Assembly: GCA_964455095.1 (NCBI GenBank)
Contig: CAYVUV010000132.1
Coordinates: forward strand, 1-24,989
DNA: 24,989 bases
Source of the DNA: CAYVUV01 sp964455095
GTDB lineage: Bacteria > Desulfobacterota > Binatia > HRBIN30 > CADEER01
Direction: 5' to 3'
Shown here: piece after piece, positions 1-10,178 of the stretch
How the letters are laid out: the number at the start of each line of letters is the position of its first letter
Numbering within the stretch: position 1 is the first letter of the stretch
Notes under the pieces: model-generated
Told to the model about the DNA's origin: nothing
The model's database searches: none
The model's input: the letters and a program-made list of their open reading frames with translations, nothing else
Translations under genes and position numbers: made by a program

Positions 1-725
1 CCCAACGGGCATTCGTCCGTCGGCTCGCCACCCAGGCACAGGAACGGATCGTCGTTCAACGTTTCGAGCCCGATGACGCCCAGCGCGTTGTACTTCGCCA
101 CATCGCCTGTCGTTCCCGGGCAGTCCGCGTTAGTCGTGCACGTGACCGACGGACTGCCGCTGCAGACCGGCGTCGGCAGGTCCAGGTTACACGGCTCGAC
201 GAACAGGATGGTCGCCTCACCCTTGAGGTGATTGCCGGCCAGCGGCGCGCCCGAGGCGTCGACCTCGACGCACTTCAGCTCGCCCGTGAAGTCCTCGACC
301 ACCGGCGGCACCCGCCCCGGATCGAAGCCCGCTCCGTTGCACTCGAAGTTCGGCACCGGGAAGTTGGCGCAGACATCGTCGGCCGCGTTCACCAGACGGC
401 CTTCTGACACCACCCAGTGGGTCGGCTGCTGCTTGGTCAGCCAGATGTCGAAGTCGATCTCCGTCCACTGCGGCGGATTGAGCGGCCCTTGTGGCTGCGT
501 CACATCCGTCAACGCCCCGTTCACGTAGAAACAGTGCGCGTGCACCATCGAGTTGGAGGTGTTGGTAATCTGAATGATCGTGTCGCGCGTACCGTCGGCG
601 ATGACCTTCGGAAACACCAAGATCGACGCGCTTCGCTCCGTCGTCACATCGGCAACCGCCCCACTGGCCATAACTCCCACCAGCGCCGCCGCCATGAGCC
701 CGATTCGCCCTCGCTGCCTACGCAT
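1..725 (-). CDS. Secreted protein of unknown family, paralog 1 (C-terminus beyond window)
   Basis: The frame is open from an ATG at 725 to the left edge, about 241 codons, so the C-terminus is missing. A purine-rich GGAGGAG lies a few bases upstream of the ATG. Residues 1-25 form a signal peptide (basic MRRQRGR, hydrophobic core, ending GAVA). The mature protein begins with TTERSASILVFPKV, followed by a TNTSNSMVHAHCFYVN segment, a QQPTHWV segment, a GELKC segment and an NHLKGEAT segment. The same landmarks in the same order occur in the two genes to its right, so it is a paralog of both. After LKGEATI it carries a cysteine-rich insertion with the motif CTTNADC, which the gene at 2405 lacks at that point. 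It has its own promoter at 795-823. I do not recognise a named family or function. Secretion is inferred from the signal peptide, and the many short strand-like segments suggest a beta-rich fold (inference). Confidence 0.8.
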   Translation of the reverse strand, partial: MRRQRGRIGLMAAALVGVMASGAVADVTTERSASILVFPKVIADGTRDTIIQITNTSNSMVHAHCFYVNGALTDVTQPQGPLNPPQWTEIDFDIWLTKQQPTHWVVSEGRLVNAADDVCANFPVPNFECNGAGFDPGRVPPVVEDFTGELKCVEVDASGAPLAGNHLKGEATILFVEPCNLDLPTPVCSGSPSVTCTTNADCPGTTGDVAKYNALGVIGLETLNDDPFLCLGGEPTDECPL

Positions 726-794
726 TAGCCTCCTCCTTTCGATCACTACCGCGCCGAAACCGCCGTGGCGAACTTGTCCCAAATAAGTGCCGGC

Positions 795-823
795 CTTATA
801 TCTATGGTGCCGGGAGATGTCAA
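795..823 (-). promoter_or_regulatory. Sigma70-type promoter for the left-edge secreted gene
   Basis: Read on the minus strand: TTGACA (823-818), a 17-bp spacer, then TATAAG (800-795). This is close to consensus with ideal spacing, and the start codon at 725 leaves a leader of about 60 nt. It lies in the 129-bp gap after the upstream paralog's stop at 855, so the third paralog probably has its own transcript. Strong match by eye; no start site has been measured. Confidence 0.75.
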
Positions 824-854
824 GTCAAAACCAGGTAATTCCGGAGCCCTGGAA

Positions 855-2408
855 TCAGGGCAGGTAGATAAAGTCACTTTGGGGCCTCCGCCCTTGAAAA
901 TGGAGGTTGGTGGCCACGGAACTCACCAGGCCCCCAGGCGACGTGAAACTGCACAACGGAAACTCCGGCCCCCGGCACCGGAACTCTTCAGCGACCCCCA
1001 GCAGCGCGTTGCCAGCCAGGGGGTTGGTACCGACTACGCCTCGAATTCGAGACTGCCCCGTGAGCGATCCGGCAACGCCGGCACTGAAGATCGACCGGTC
1101 GTTATCGCTGTTGGGGGAGCTTCGATCGAGGTTCGACAACCGGATCTCTTTGAAACACTCAACGGGTTGGCTGGTTGAGAACCGCTGCTCAAACTCGTTG
1201 AAAACGAGAAACTGGGCCGTGGTGCGCGACAAGCTCGGGTCCTGATTGAGCAGGTCCTGGGTGCACGGGATCAGCGTGAGATCCGTCGCAACCCGCACGC
1301 GACCGACCAACGCGTCGCAGTCGGCGTTGGTCTGGCACGGAGTGCTGTCAACGACACAGGTATTGTTGCCGAGGTTGCAGGTGTTCTTGCAGTCGGCATT
1401 CGTCACGCAAGCATTGCCGGAGATGTTGCACGTCAACCCCGCAGTACAGAAGTTTTGTACCATCGGGTCGACCGCGCCGTCGAAGAAGTGGTTGAGGATG
1501 AGAAAGTTCGGGCACCCTTCGTACTCGGCGCAGGTTCCGGCGGCACGGCACGGATCGTCGGGATCGTCACCCGTCGATGCCCCGCCCAGAACGAGCGTAT
1601 TGTCGCTGTTACCCTTGCCTGGGATAGCAGGGATACCGATTGCGTTGTACCCAGCGACGTCGATGAAGCCATTGGCGCCGCGCTTGCCGATGAGCACTTC
1701 GCCCTTGAGGTCATTGCGCGCAACCGGAACCAAGCTCTCGCTCAGCGCGATGCACTTGAGCTCGCCAATGAACGGATCCTCGGGCGACGGCGGGACGTTA
1801 CTGCCGGCATTGGTCTGGCCATTCGGCCCCGTGCGACCGCCGAGACTTCCATCAAGGGGAAAGCACGGCGGCAGAACACAGCGGTTCCCGGCCCCGCACG
1901 TGGCGTTGTTTTGACAGCTGAGCAAGGGGTTGTTTGAGCAGACGCCCTGTCCGAGCACCTGCACGGACCGGCAGTCGACGGCACCCGCAGACACCAGCCA
2001 GTCAGTCGGCTGGAACGCCGTCAGACGCACGAAGAAGTCGGTCTCCTGCCACTGCGGATCACACTGCCCAAACACCGTCGTGCCGCCAAAGGTGTTGAAG
2101 CAGCCGAGCGGGTCGGGAAAGCAGCTCCCGCCCGGGATCGTGCACTGCGGTGTGGCGTTGACGTAGAAGCAATGGATGTTGATCTCGTGGTCGGATGTGT
2201 TGGTCAGGCGAACCAAGCTATCGAGTCCGTTGCTGGTATCGACCAATAGCTTGGGGAAAATCACGATCGCGGCGGCCTTGTCGGAGGCGACGTCGGCGCG
2301 CGTGGCGGGCGCAAACGCGAAAGCGATCACCAGACCAACCAGGGGCATCAGGCAAAGGCGTCGCATGCCGCCATCTCTCGTGCTGATCCGCACGGCCGGC
2401 CTCTTCAC
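855..2408 (-). CDS. Secreted protein of unknown family, paralog 2 (expanded with cysteine-rich inserts)
   Basis: The longest reading is 517 aa from a GTG at 2408, overlapping the stop of the upstream paralog by 4 bp (GTGA), with GGAGGG just upstream, which suggests translational coupling. An ATG at 2366 would give 503 aa and a cleaner signal peptide (MRRLCLMPLVGLVIAFAF, ending ATRA); both starts are possible. The scaffold shared with the neighbours is clear: IVIFPKLL, LTNTS, HCFYVNA, a GELKC segment, NDLKGE, YNAIGI, a LILNHF segment, LTLIPCTQD, VFNEFE and a C-terminal SDFIYLP. It is longer than the paralog at 2405-3550 because of cysteine-rich stretches after HCFYVNA, after the first tryptophan-rich block (CQNNATC) and after the LNHF segment (CVTNADC, CQTNADC). 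Function unknown. Extracytoplasmic location is inferred from the signal peptide, and the cysteines probably form disulfides. Confidence 0.85.
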   Translation of the reverse strand: MKRPAVRISTRDGGMRRLCLMPLVGLVIAFAFAPATRADVASDKAAAIVIFPKLLVDTSNGLDSLVRLTNTSDHEINIHCFYVNATPQCTIPGGSCFPDPLGCFNTFGGTTVFGQCDPQWQETDFFVRLTAFQPTDWLVSAGAVDCRSVQVLGQGVCSNNPLLSCQNNATCGAGNRCVLPPCFPLDGSLGGRTGPNGQTNAGSNVPPSPEDPFIGELKCIALSESLVPVARNDLKGEVLIGKRGANGFIDVAGYNAIGIPAIPGKGNSDNTLVLGGASTGDDPDDPCRAAGTCAEYEGCPNFLILNHFFDGAVDPMVQNFCTAGLTCNISGNACVTNADCKNTCNLGNNTCVVDSTPCQTNADCDALVGRVRVATDLTLIPCTQDLLNQDPSLSRTTAQFLVFNEFEQRFSTSQPVECFKEIRLSNLDRSSPNSDNDRSIFSAGVAGSLTGQSRIRGVVGTNPLAGNALLGVAEEFRCRGPEFPLCSFTSPGGLVSSVATNLHFQGRRPQSDFIYLP

Positions 2409-3550
2409 GGTCCCTCCGGAATGTAGATGAAGTCGGTGTTCACCCGCTCGCCCTCTTCGTGCAGATTGAAGGCGGCGCGAGTTTCTACGCCGCCCAGGCG
2501 GTGACGCTCCTCCGACACACCGAGAATTCCCGACAGGGACGCGTTCGCCGGCCGGATGCGCGTCTGCACCACCCGCGCACCGAGGGTGCGCACCTCGAAA
2601 ATCACGGGATTGGCGTCGCTGAGGAGGAAGTTGCCCCAGCAGTCGATGGTGGTGCTACCGGAAAAAACCGACTCGAACTCGTTGATCACGGCGAACTGCA
2701 CCGTGACGCTGGTAGGCGCCTGGCGCTCGAAATCCTCTGTGCACGGCACCAGCGTCAGCTCCGTGCGCACCTCGGAGGTCGGCCCAAACAGCGGACTGTC
2801 AGCGTGCTCGGCGAAGTGGTCGAGAATGAGCGTATCCGAGCAGGCTCGGTACTCAGCCCCGCTGGGACAGAGGTCGCTGACCCCGCCGCCGAGACAGAGC
2901 GTCTCGTCGCCGTCGTTGGTGAGCGGCTCGCCGAGAATGCCAATTGCATTGTACTTGCTGGCATCGCCGTTGGCGCGCACGATCGTGGCCTCGCCCTTCA
3001 GGTGATTGCCACTGATCGGCGCACCGGACTGATCGACCTCGATGCACTTGAGCTCGCCGTAGAAGGGATCCCCAACCGGCGGAATACGACCCGGATCGAT
3101 GCCCGCCCCGTCGCAGTCGTAGTTGGGCGGAGAGCGGTAACACGCCGGGTCGAGCGGGTTCGTGAAACGCCCATCCGCAGCCACCCAATGCGTCGGCTGC
3201 TGCCGGGTGAGCCAGATGTCAAAATCGACTTCCTGCCATTGGGGAATGCACGGGCCAGTGGCCCCGCACTCGACACTCGACTGGCATGATTGAATGGTGT
3301 TGAGACGACAGGTGCCCGCGGCGTTCACGTAGAAGCAATGCGCGTGGACCATGGAGTTCGAGGTATTGCTGATCTGGATCAGCGTGTTGTGGTCCGCGTC
3401 AAAAATGACCTTCGGAAAGACCAGGATCGAGGCGGAGCGTTCAGTCGTGGTCTCGGCCTGTGCCGGGGCGCACTGCAATACGCTCACTGCGAGTCCGAGC
3501 ACGGCGACGCCAATCGTTCGTCTCACCGTAGCCCTGCGCAACCCAGCCAT
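2405..3550 (-). CDS. Secreted protein of unknown family, paralog 3 (compact form)
   Basis: 381 aa from an ATG at 3550, preceded by GAGGAG. The frame stays open to 3670, but that longer start overlaps the promoter at 3642-3670, so the internal ATG is preferred. Residues 1-32 are a signal peptide (MAGLRRATVRR, hydrophobic core, ending APAQA). The mature protein begins ETTTERSASILVFPKV and carries the family landmarks: SNTSNSMVHAHCFYVN, QQPTHWV, GELKC, GNHLKGEAT, KYNAIGI, LILDHF, LTLVPCTED, VINEFES and the terminal NTDFIYIP. A single cysteine insert (CQSSVEC) follows HCFYVNA. It is the simplest of the three and the best guide to the core scaffold. It is first in a two-gene transcript with the gene ending at 855. 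No family or enzyme motif is recognised; a structural or surface role is a guess. Confidence 0.85.
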   Translation of the reverse strand: MAGLRRATVRRTIGVAVLGLAVSVLQCAPAQAETTTERSASILVFPKVIFDADHNTLIQISNTSNSMVHAHCFYVNAAGTCRLNTIQSCQSSVECGATGPCIPQWQEVDFDIWLTRQQPTHWVAADGRFTNPLDPACYRSPPNYDCDGAGIDPGRIPPVGDPFYGELKCIEVDQSGAPISGNHLKGEATIVRANGDASKYNAIGILGEPLTNDGDETLCLGGGVSDLCPSGAEYRACSDTLILDHFAEHADSPLFGPTSEVRTELTLVPCTEDFERQAPTSVTVQFAVINEFESVFSGSTTIDCWGNFLLSDANPVIFEVRTLGARVVQTRIRPANASLSGILGVSEERHRLGGVETRAAFNLHEEGERVNTDFIYIPEGP

Positions 3551-3641
3551 CCCGCTCCTCTTCAGCTCCGTCACGGCGCCGTTGCCTCTCCTCGAATCCG
3601 GCGTTTCCAGCTCACGCCTCGCTCCCCGGCTCCGGCCGCCG

Positions 3642-3670
3642 CTTATAATTGGTGGCCCTTGCACAGTCAA
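3642..3670 (-). promoter_or_regulatory. Sigma70-type promoter for the paralog 3-paralog 2 transcript
   Basis: Minus strand: TTGACT (3670-3665), a 17-bp spacer, TATAAG (3647-3642). The -10 hexamer and spacing are the same as at 795-823, and the -35 differs by one base. A start near 3635 leaves a leader of about 85 nt to the ATG at 3550, which supports that ATG. It lies in the 150-bp gap after ilvE, so these genes need not depend on the dprA-ilvE transcript. Confidence 0.7.
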
Positions 3671-3700
3671 GGAAAAACGGCCCGGAAAGTAACGGTCGAC

Positions 3701-4618
3701 CTAAACGATGCTCAGCCACGCCTGCCGTTCGGGATCGCCCCCATGGACCACGCGGGCATACTCCGTCTTTACCAGCTGCGTCAACGGCCCCGGCCGGCCA
3801 TCGCCGATAGTGCGGTCGTCGAGCTCGCGGATCGGCGTCACCTCGGCGGCAGTGCCGGTGAGAAAGGCCTCGTCGGCGATGTAGACCTCGTCGCGCGTGA
3901 AGCGCTCCTCGGTGACCGTTACGCCTTTGGCGCGCAGCAACGTCATGACCGTATCGCGCGTGATACCCGGCAACACCGAGGTCAGTGGCGTGGTTTTCAC
4001 GCGCCCGTCGCGAACGATGAAGATGTTCTCGCCGCTGCACTCGGCCACGAACCCGTCCGTATCGAGCAACAACGCCTCATCGTATTTGCCGTGGCGCGCC
4101 TCAACGCTGGCCAGAATCGAGTTCACGTAGTGGCCGACCGCCTTGGCCTTGCTCATCATGGTGTTGACGTGAAAGCGCTGGAAGGACGAGGTTTTCACCC
4201 GGATCCCGTCGCGGATCCCTGCGTCGCCGAGATACGACCCCCAGGGCCAGGCGATGACGCTGACCCGCACCGGATTCACCACGACGGCAGACAGCCCCAT
4301 CTCGCCGTCGCCGACGAAGGCGATCGGTCGGATGTAACAGGTCTTGAGCCGGTTGCGGCGCACGACCTCGAGGCAGGCGGCGTTGATCTGTTCGGGCGTA
4401 AACGGGATCTCGAGGCCGAGAATGTGCCCCGACGCAAACAGGCGGGCGGTGTGCTCGTGCAGCCGAAAAATCGCCGACTGCCCGTCGCGTCCCTCGTAGC
4501 ACCGCACCCCTTCAAAGACGCCAAAGCCGTAGTGCAAGGTGTGCGTGAGGACGTGCACGCGGGCTTCGTCCCACGGCACGAATGCGCCGTCGAGCCAGAT
4601 GAAGTCGGTCTTTTGCAT
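3701..4618 (-). CDS. ilvE: Branched-chain amino acid aminotransferase
   Basis: 305 aa, usual length for fold-type IV PLP aminotransferases. It transfers the amino group between glutamate and the 2-oxo acids of leucine, isoleucine and valine, in the cytoplasm. Visible family marks are THTLHYGFGVFEGVR near residues 25-39, YIRPIAF near 95, the PLP lysine region MSKAKAVGHYVNS (Lys159 by alignment with the KAGGNY motif of E. coli IlvE), EALLLDTDGFVAECSGEN at about 181-198, and a LTGTAAEVTPI segment near the C-terminus. D-amino acid aminotransferase and 4-amino-4-deoxychorismate lyase share the fold, but the length and the FEG/SGEN context favour IlvE. It follows the CBS-ACT gene by 58 bp in the same direction. 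I see no strong Shine-Dalgarno sequence. leuA in the same window serves the same pathway. Confidence 0.92.
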   Translation of the reverse strand: MQKTDFIWLDGAFVPWDEARVHVLTHTLHYGFGVFEGVRCYEGRDGQSAIFRLHEHTARLFASGHILGLEIPFTPEQINAACLEVVRRNRLKTCYIRPIAFVGDGEMGLSAVVVNPVRVSVIAWPWGSYLGDAGIRDGIRVKTSSFQRFHVNTMMSKAKAVGHYVNSILASVEARHGKYDEALLLDTDGFVAECSGENIFIVRDGRVKTTPLTSVLPGITRDTVMTLLRAKGVTVTEERFTRDEVYIADEAFLTGTAAEVTPIRELDDRTIGDGRPGPLTQLVKTEYARVVHGGDPERQAWLSIV

Positions 4619-4676
4619 CGGCTGCGCGCACAGCTAACGAAGCCACGCGCTCAAGTCAACGCGAGGGCGACTGGCC

Positions 4677-5294
4677 TCAGCGCCGTCCTTCCTCAGCCGA
4701 TTGCACTTCGATTCCAGCCGCCGCGAGGTGGTTCAACACGACCTCGAGGTCGGCCATCGCAACGCGCAAGACGAGCACCTTCTTGCCGGCTTCGGCGGGT
4801 GCGGACAGGACGCTGATGATGTTCGCCCCCAGGTCGCCGAGCACGCGCGCGACGGTCGCCAGCGCCCCCGGTCGATCGGGCAACAACGCTTCGATCCGCG
4901 CCGCACCGGTGCCGACGCCGAGCGCACCGAGCAGCACGTTGATGATGTCGGACTCGGTGATGATGCCGACCAGCTCGTCCTCGGCATTGATTACCGGCAG
5001 GCTGCGAATCTTGTTGTCGGCCATGAGCATGGCGGCCTGCTCGACGGTCGAGTCGGGTCCGACGGTGATGACGCTGCTCGTCATCACATCGGCCACGACC
5101 ATCTCAGGTCGGGGTTGCCCCGCCGCCTCGGCGACGCGCAGATCCTGCTCCGAGACGATGCCGAGCAAGCGCTTGCCTTCGACGACCGGCAGGTGGCGAA
5201 TGTGGTGGGCGCCGAGCCGATCGCGGGCGTCGGCGATGGAGTCGCCGGGTCGGACCGTGATCAGCTGCGTCGCCATCCACCGTCCGACCAGCAT
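4677..5294 (-). CDS. Tandem CBS domain protein with C-terminal ACT domain (AcuB-like)
   Basis: 205 aa. Residues 5-60 and 67-124 are two CBS motifs, each ending in the typical LLGIVSEQDL or LVGIITESDI strand-helix. Residues 131-200 form an ACT domain (EALLPDRPGALATVARVLGD, then a strand-helix-strand pattern). CBS pairs usually bind adenosine nucleotides and ACT domains usually bind amino acids; the combination resembles AcuB-type proteins, whose biochemical role is poorly defined. No enzyme or DNA-binding domain is attached, so a ligand-sensing regulatory role is inferred. The start at 5294 lies 9 bp after the trmFO stop and the gene precedes ilvE, so an amino-acid-responsive role next to branched-chain metabolism is attractive but unproven. 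Confidence 0.88.
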   Translation of the reverse strand: MLVGRWMATQLITVRPGDSIADARDRLGAHHIRHLPVVEGKRLLGIVSEQDLRVAEAAGQPRPEMVVADVMTSSVITVGPDSTVEQAAMLMADNKIRSLPVINAEDELVGIITESDIINVLLGALGVGTGAARIEALLPDRPGALATVARVLGDLGANIISVLSAPAEAGKKVLVLRVAMADLEVVLNHLAAAGIEVQSAEEGRR

Positions 5295-5303
5295 CGGAAA
5301 GAC

Positions 5304-6661
5304 CTAGCTGAGCGCCGCGCGATGGTCCGCTTCGGGCGAGGCCGGCGCGACCGCGAGGCCGTGTGCGTCCATCCACTGCACGCCATCGCGCAAGGCGCGG
5401 TCGCCCATGGCGCGGCGACGGTCGCGGCCTCGCCCCTTGCCGTCCAACGGCGGAAAGAGCCCGTAGTTGGCGTTCATCGGCTGAAACTCGCGCCGCGTAC
5501 GGTCGGTGATGTACGCCAGCAGCGATCCCAACGCCGTCGTCGCCGGCGGCACCAACAAGGGTCGGCCAGCCAGCGCCCGGGCCGCATTCAAGCCGGCCAA
5601 CAAACCGGTGGCCGCCGATTCGACGTAGCCCTCGACCCCGACCAGCTGCCCGGCGAGAAAGATCGCATCGTGCCCGCGCAGTTGCAGCGTCGGCTGCAGC
5701 ACCGCGGGTGCGTTGATGAACGTATTGCGGTGCAGGCTGCCGAGTCGCACGAACTCCGCCTGCGCCAGACCGGGAATCATGCGCAGCACGCGGCGCTGCT
5801 CCGGGTACGTCATCTTGGTCTGAAATCCGACCAGGTTGTACAGCGTCGCTTCGCGGTTGTCCTGCCGCGCCTGGGCGACGGCGTACGGCCGCGTGCCGCT
5901 GCGCGGATCGATCAGGCCGACCGGCCGCATCGGGCCGAACGCCAACGTCTCGCGCCCGCGGCGGGCCATCTCCTCGATCGGCATGCAGCCCTCGAAGTAG
6001 ACGCAACGCTCGAAGTCGCGGGTCTGGACCTTCTCGGCCGCCAAGACGGCGTCGACGAAGGCGTAGTACTCGTCGCGCGTGAACGGGCAGTTCAGGTAGT
6101 CGTCGCCACCCTTGTCGTAGCGCGAGGCGGAGAACGCGATCGACCGGTCGACGGAGTCGGCCGTGACGATCGGCGCGATGGCGTCGTAGAAGTAGAGGTG
6201 CGTCTGACCGAGTCGCGCCTGCAGATTCTGCGACAGCGCTGGCGAGGTGAGCGGCCCGGTGGCGACGATCACCACACCATCGTCGGGCACCGCCTGCACC
6301 TCGTCGCGCACCAGCTCGATGCGCGGGTGTGCGGCGATCGCCGCGCTGACGCCGGCGGCGAACTGCTCGCGGTCGACGGCCAGCGCCGCACCGGCCGGCA
6401 CCGCCGTGACGTCGGCGATCCGCATGATCAGCGAGCCCAGGCGCCGCATCTCTTCCTTGAGCAGGCCGATGGCTGTGTCGAGCGACGCGTTGCGGAACGA
6501 GTTGGAACAAACCAGCTCCGCCAGGTGGTCGGTCTGGTGTGCCTCAGTGCGGCGCAGCGGGCGCATTTCGTACAACCGCACCGCACAGCCCGCCTCGGCC
6601 GCGTGCCAGGCGGCCTCGCAGCCGGCCAGGCCGCCGCCGATCACCGTCAGCGCCGGGGCAC

Positions 6662-6665
<4 letters not shown>
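5304..6665 (-). CDS. trmFO: Methylenetetrahydrofolate-tRNA (uracil-5-)-methyltransferase TrmFO
   Basis: 453 aa from a GTG at 6665, which overlaps the topA stop by 4 bp (GTGA). The frame continues upstream to 7184, but that extension lies wholly inside topA and has no family similarity. TrmFO makes 5-methyluridine at position 54 of tRNA, using methylenetetrahydrofolate and FADH2. The N-terminus has the FAD dinucleotide motif VIGGGLAGCEAAW (8-20). ELVCSNSFRNASL (50-62), CVYFEGCMPIEEMARRG (221-237, holding the expected catalytic cysteines) and LHRNTFINAP (311-320) are family hallmarks, as is GQLVGVEGYVESAATGLLAG (339-358). Length is normal. GidA/MnmG is related but much longer. Lying directly after topA is common in bacteria. 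Confidence 0.95.
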
Positions 6666-8959
<2,294 letters not shown>

Positions 8960-8961
8960 GA

Positions 8962-10086
8962 CTAGCGCCCACCCGTTCCGCGCCGACGCACGGCCGGCCG
9001 GCGCGCATAGCGCTGGCCCGGAAGCTGGTGGACGAGCCCGACGAGCTCCAACCCGAGCAACACCTCGAGCACCTGGGCGGCGGGGAGCCCGCTGCGCACC
9101 ACCACGCCATCGACGTGCACTCCCGCCTCGTCGAGTGCGGCATACACCTGGGCCTGAACCCCATCGAGCGCCGGAACAGGCGGCGCGATCGGCTGGCGCC
9201 GCACCGCGCTGCGATACGGCGCGATCTCGTTCAGCACGTCGTCCGCCCCCTCCACCAGCGTCGCCCCCTGCTTGATCAGCCGGTGCGGCCCACGGCTGCG
9301 GGCGCCGACCGGGCCGGGCACGGCGAAGACCTCGCGATTCTGTTCAAGCGCATACTCGGCAGTGATCAAAGAGCCACTTTTCTCGGTAGCCTCGACCACC
9401 ACCGTCCCCAGCGACAAGCCGCTGATGATGCGGTTGCGGCTGGGAAAATTCTCCGCGTCGGGTTGCTGTCCGAGGGCAAACTCGGACACAACCGCCCCGT
9501 TTTTTGCGATCTGCATTTGCAGTCGATGATGCTCACTCGGGTACACGACGTCAATCCCGCACCCGAGAACGGCGATCGTCCGACCCCCGGCGGACAGCGC
9601 CGCAGCGTGCGCCGCGGCATCGATTCCACGCGCCAAACCGCTCACCACCGTCAGCCCGGCCTGCGCGATTCCCTCACTGATGATCGCGGCCATTTGCACG
9701 CCATACGCGCTCGGCGCCCGCGCGCCGACGATCGCCACCGCCAGCGCATCGTCAGGGGTCAACTCGCCGCGCACGAAGACGAAAAGGGGCGCGTCATAGA
9801 TCTGCCGCAGCTGCTCCGGGTAACTCGCGTCGGCCCAGGTCACCAGCCTGCCGCCGACTGCATCGAGCCGCGCAAGCTGCTCCTGCACCGTGCGCCAGCC
9901 GTCGAAACGACGAATCGCGCGCGCCAGCTCGGGGCGCACGCCGGCGCATTGCAGCGCATCGGCGCGCGCCGCCAACACCGCAGCCGGCGAGCCGAAGGCC
10001 TGGGTCAGATTGAGCGCCGTGATGTTCCCCACGCCGCGCACCATCTTCAGCGCCAACCACGCCCCCCAGTCGGAATTTTGACTCAT
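8962..10086 (-). CDS. dprA: DNA-processing protein DprA
   Basis: 374 aa. DprA binds incoming single-stranded DNA during natural transformation, protects it and loads RecA. Domains: a helix-hairpin-helix/SAM-like N-terminus (VRGVGNITALNLTQAFGSP, 16-34), the Rossmann-like core from about 85 to 290 (AIVGARAPSAYG, VVSGLARGIDAAAH at 147-160, LGCGIDVVYP, FPSRNRIISGLS, EKSGSLITAEYALEQ), and a C-terminal winged-helix segment (about 305-365, ending GLVHQLPGQRYAR). All core motifs are intact and the length matches full-domain DprA. It begins the minus-strand run into topA, a common DprA-TopA arrangement, and lies back to back with comM across 92 bp. No clear Shine-Dalgarno sequence precedes the ATG. 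Confidence 0.95.
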   Translation of the reverse strand: MSQNSDWGAWLALKMVRGVGNITALNLTQAFGSPAAVLAARADALQCAGVRPELARAIRRFDGWRTVQEQLARLDAVGGRLVTWADASYPEQLRQIYDAPLFVFVRGELTPDDALAVAIVGARAPSAYGVQMAAIISEGIAQAGLTVVSGLARGIDAAAHAAALSAGGRTIAVLGCGIDVVYPSEHHRLQMQIAKNGAVVSEFALGQQPDAENFPSRNRIISGLSLGTVVVEATEKSGSLITAEYALEQNREVFAVPGPVGARSRGPHRLIKQGATLVEGADDVLNEIAPYRSAVRRQPIAPPVPALDGVQAQVYAALDEAGVHVDGVVVRSGLPAAQVLEVLLGLELVGLVHQLPGQRYARRPAVRRRGTGGR

Positions 10087-10136
10087 GATTTCGTCGTTGT
10101 ATCACAGTCTTGATTCCATTTTGTAGACCACCAAGC

Positions 10137-10164
10137 TTGTAGTTAAATGTTCTGACCGTATACA
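10137..10164 (+). promoter_or_regulatory. Possible comM promoter in the dprA-comM gap
   Basis: TTGTAG (10137-10142), a 16-bp spacer and TATACA (10159-10164). A start near 10171 would leave a leader of under 10 nt before the ATG at 10179, giving an almost leaderless message; that fits the lack of a Shine-Dalgarno sequence. The 92-bp gap is visibly AT-richer than its flanks. I could not pick a convincing promoter for dprA on the other strand. Confidence 0.28.
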
Positions 10165-10178
10165 GTAACGCCACAACG

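Noticed and set aside
848..861. CCCTG-GAAT-CAGGG stem at the end of the gene at 855
   Set aside because: Only 5 bp, no T-tract, and it overlaps the coding end, so it is not convincing as a terminator.
3290..4816. 508-codon plus-strand open frame opposite ilvE
   Set aside because: Antisense shadow of ilvE and the gene at 2405-3550; low-complexity composition and no recognisable motif.
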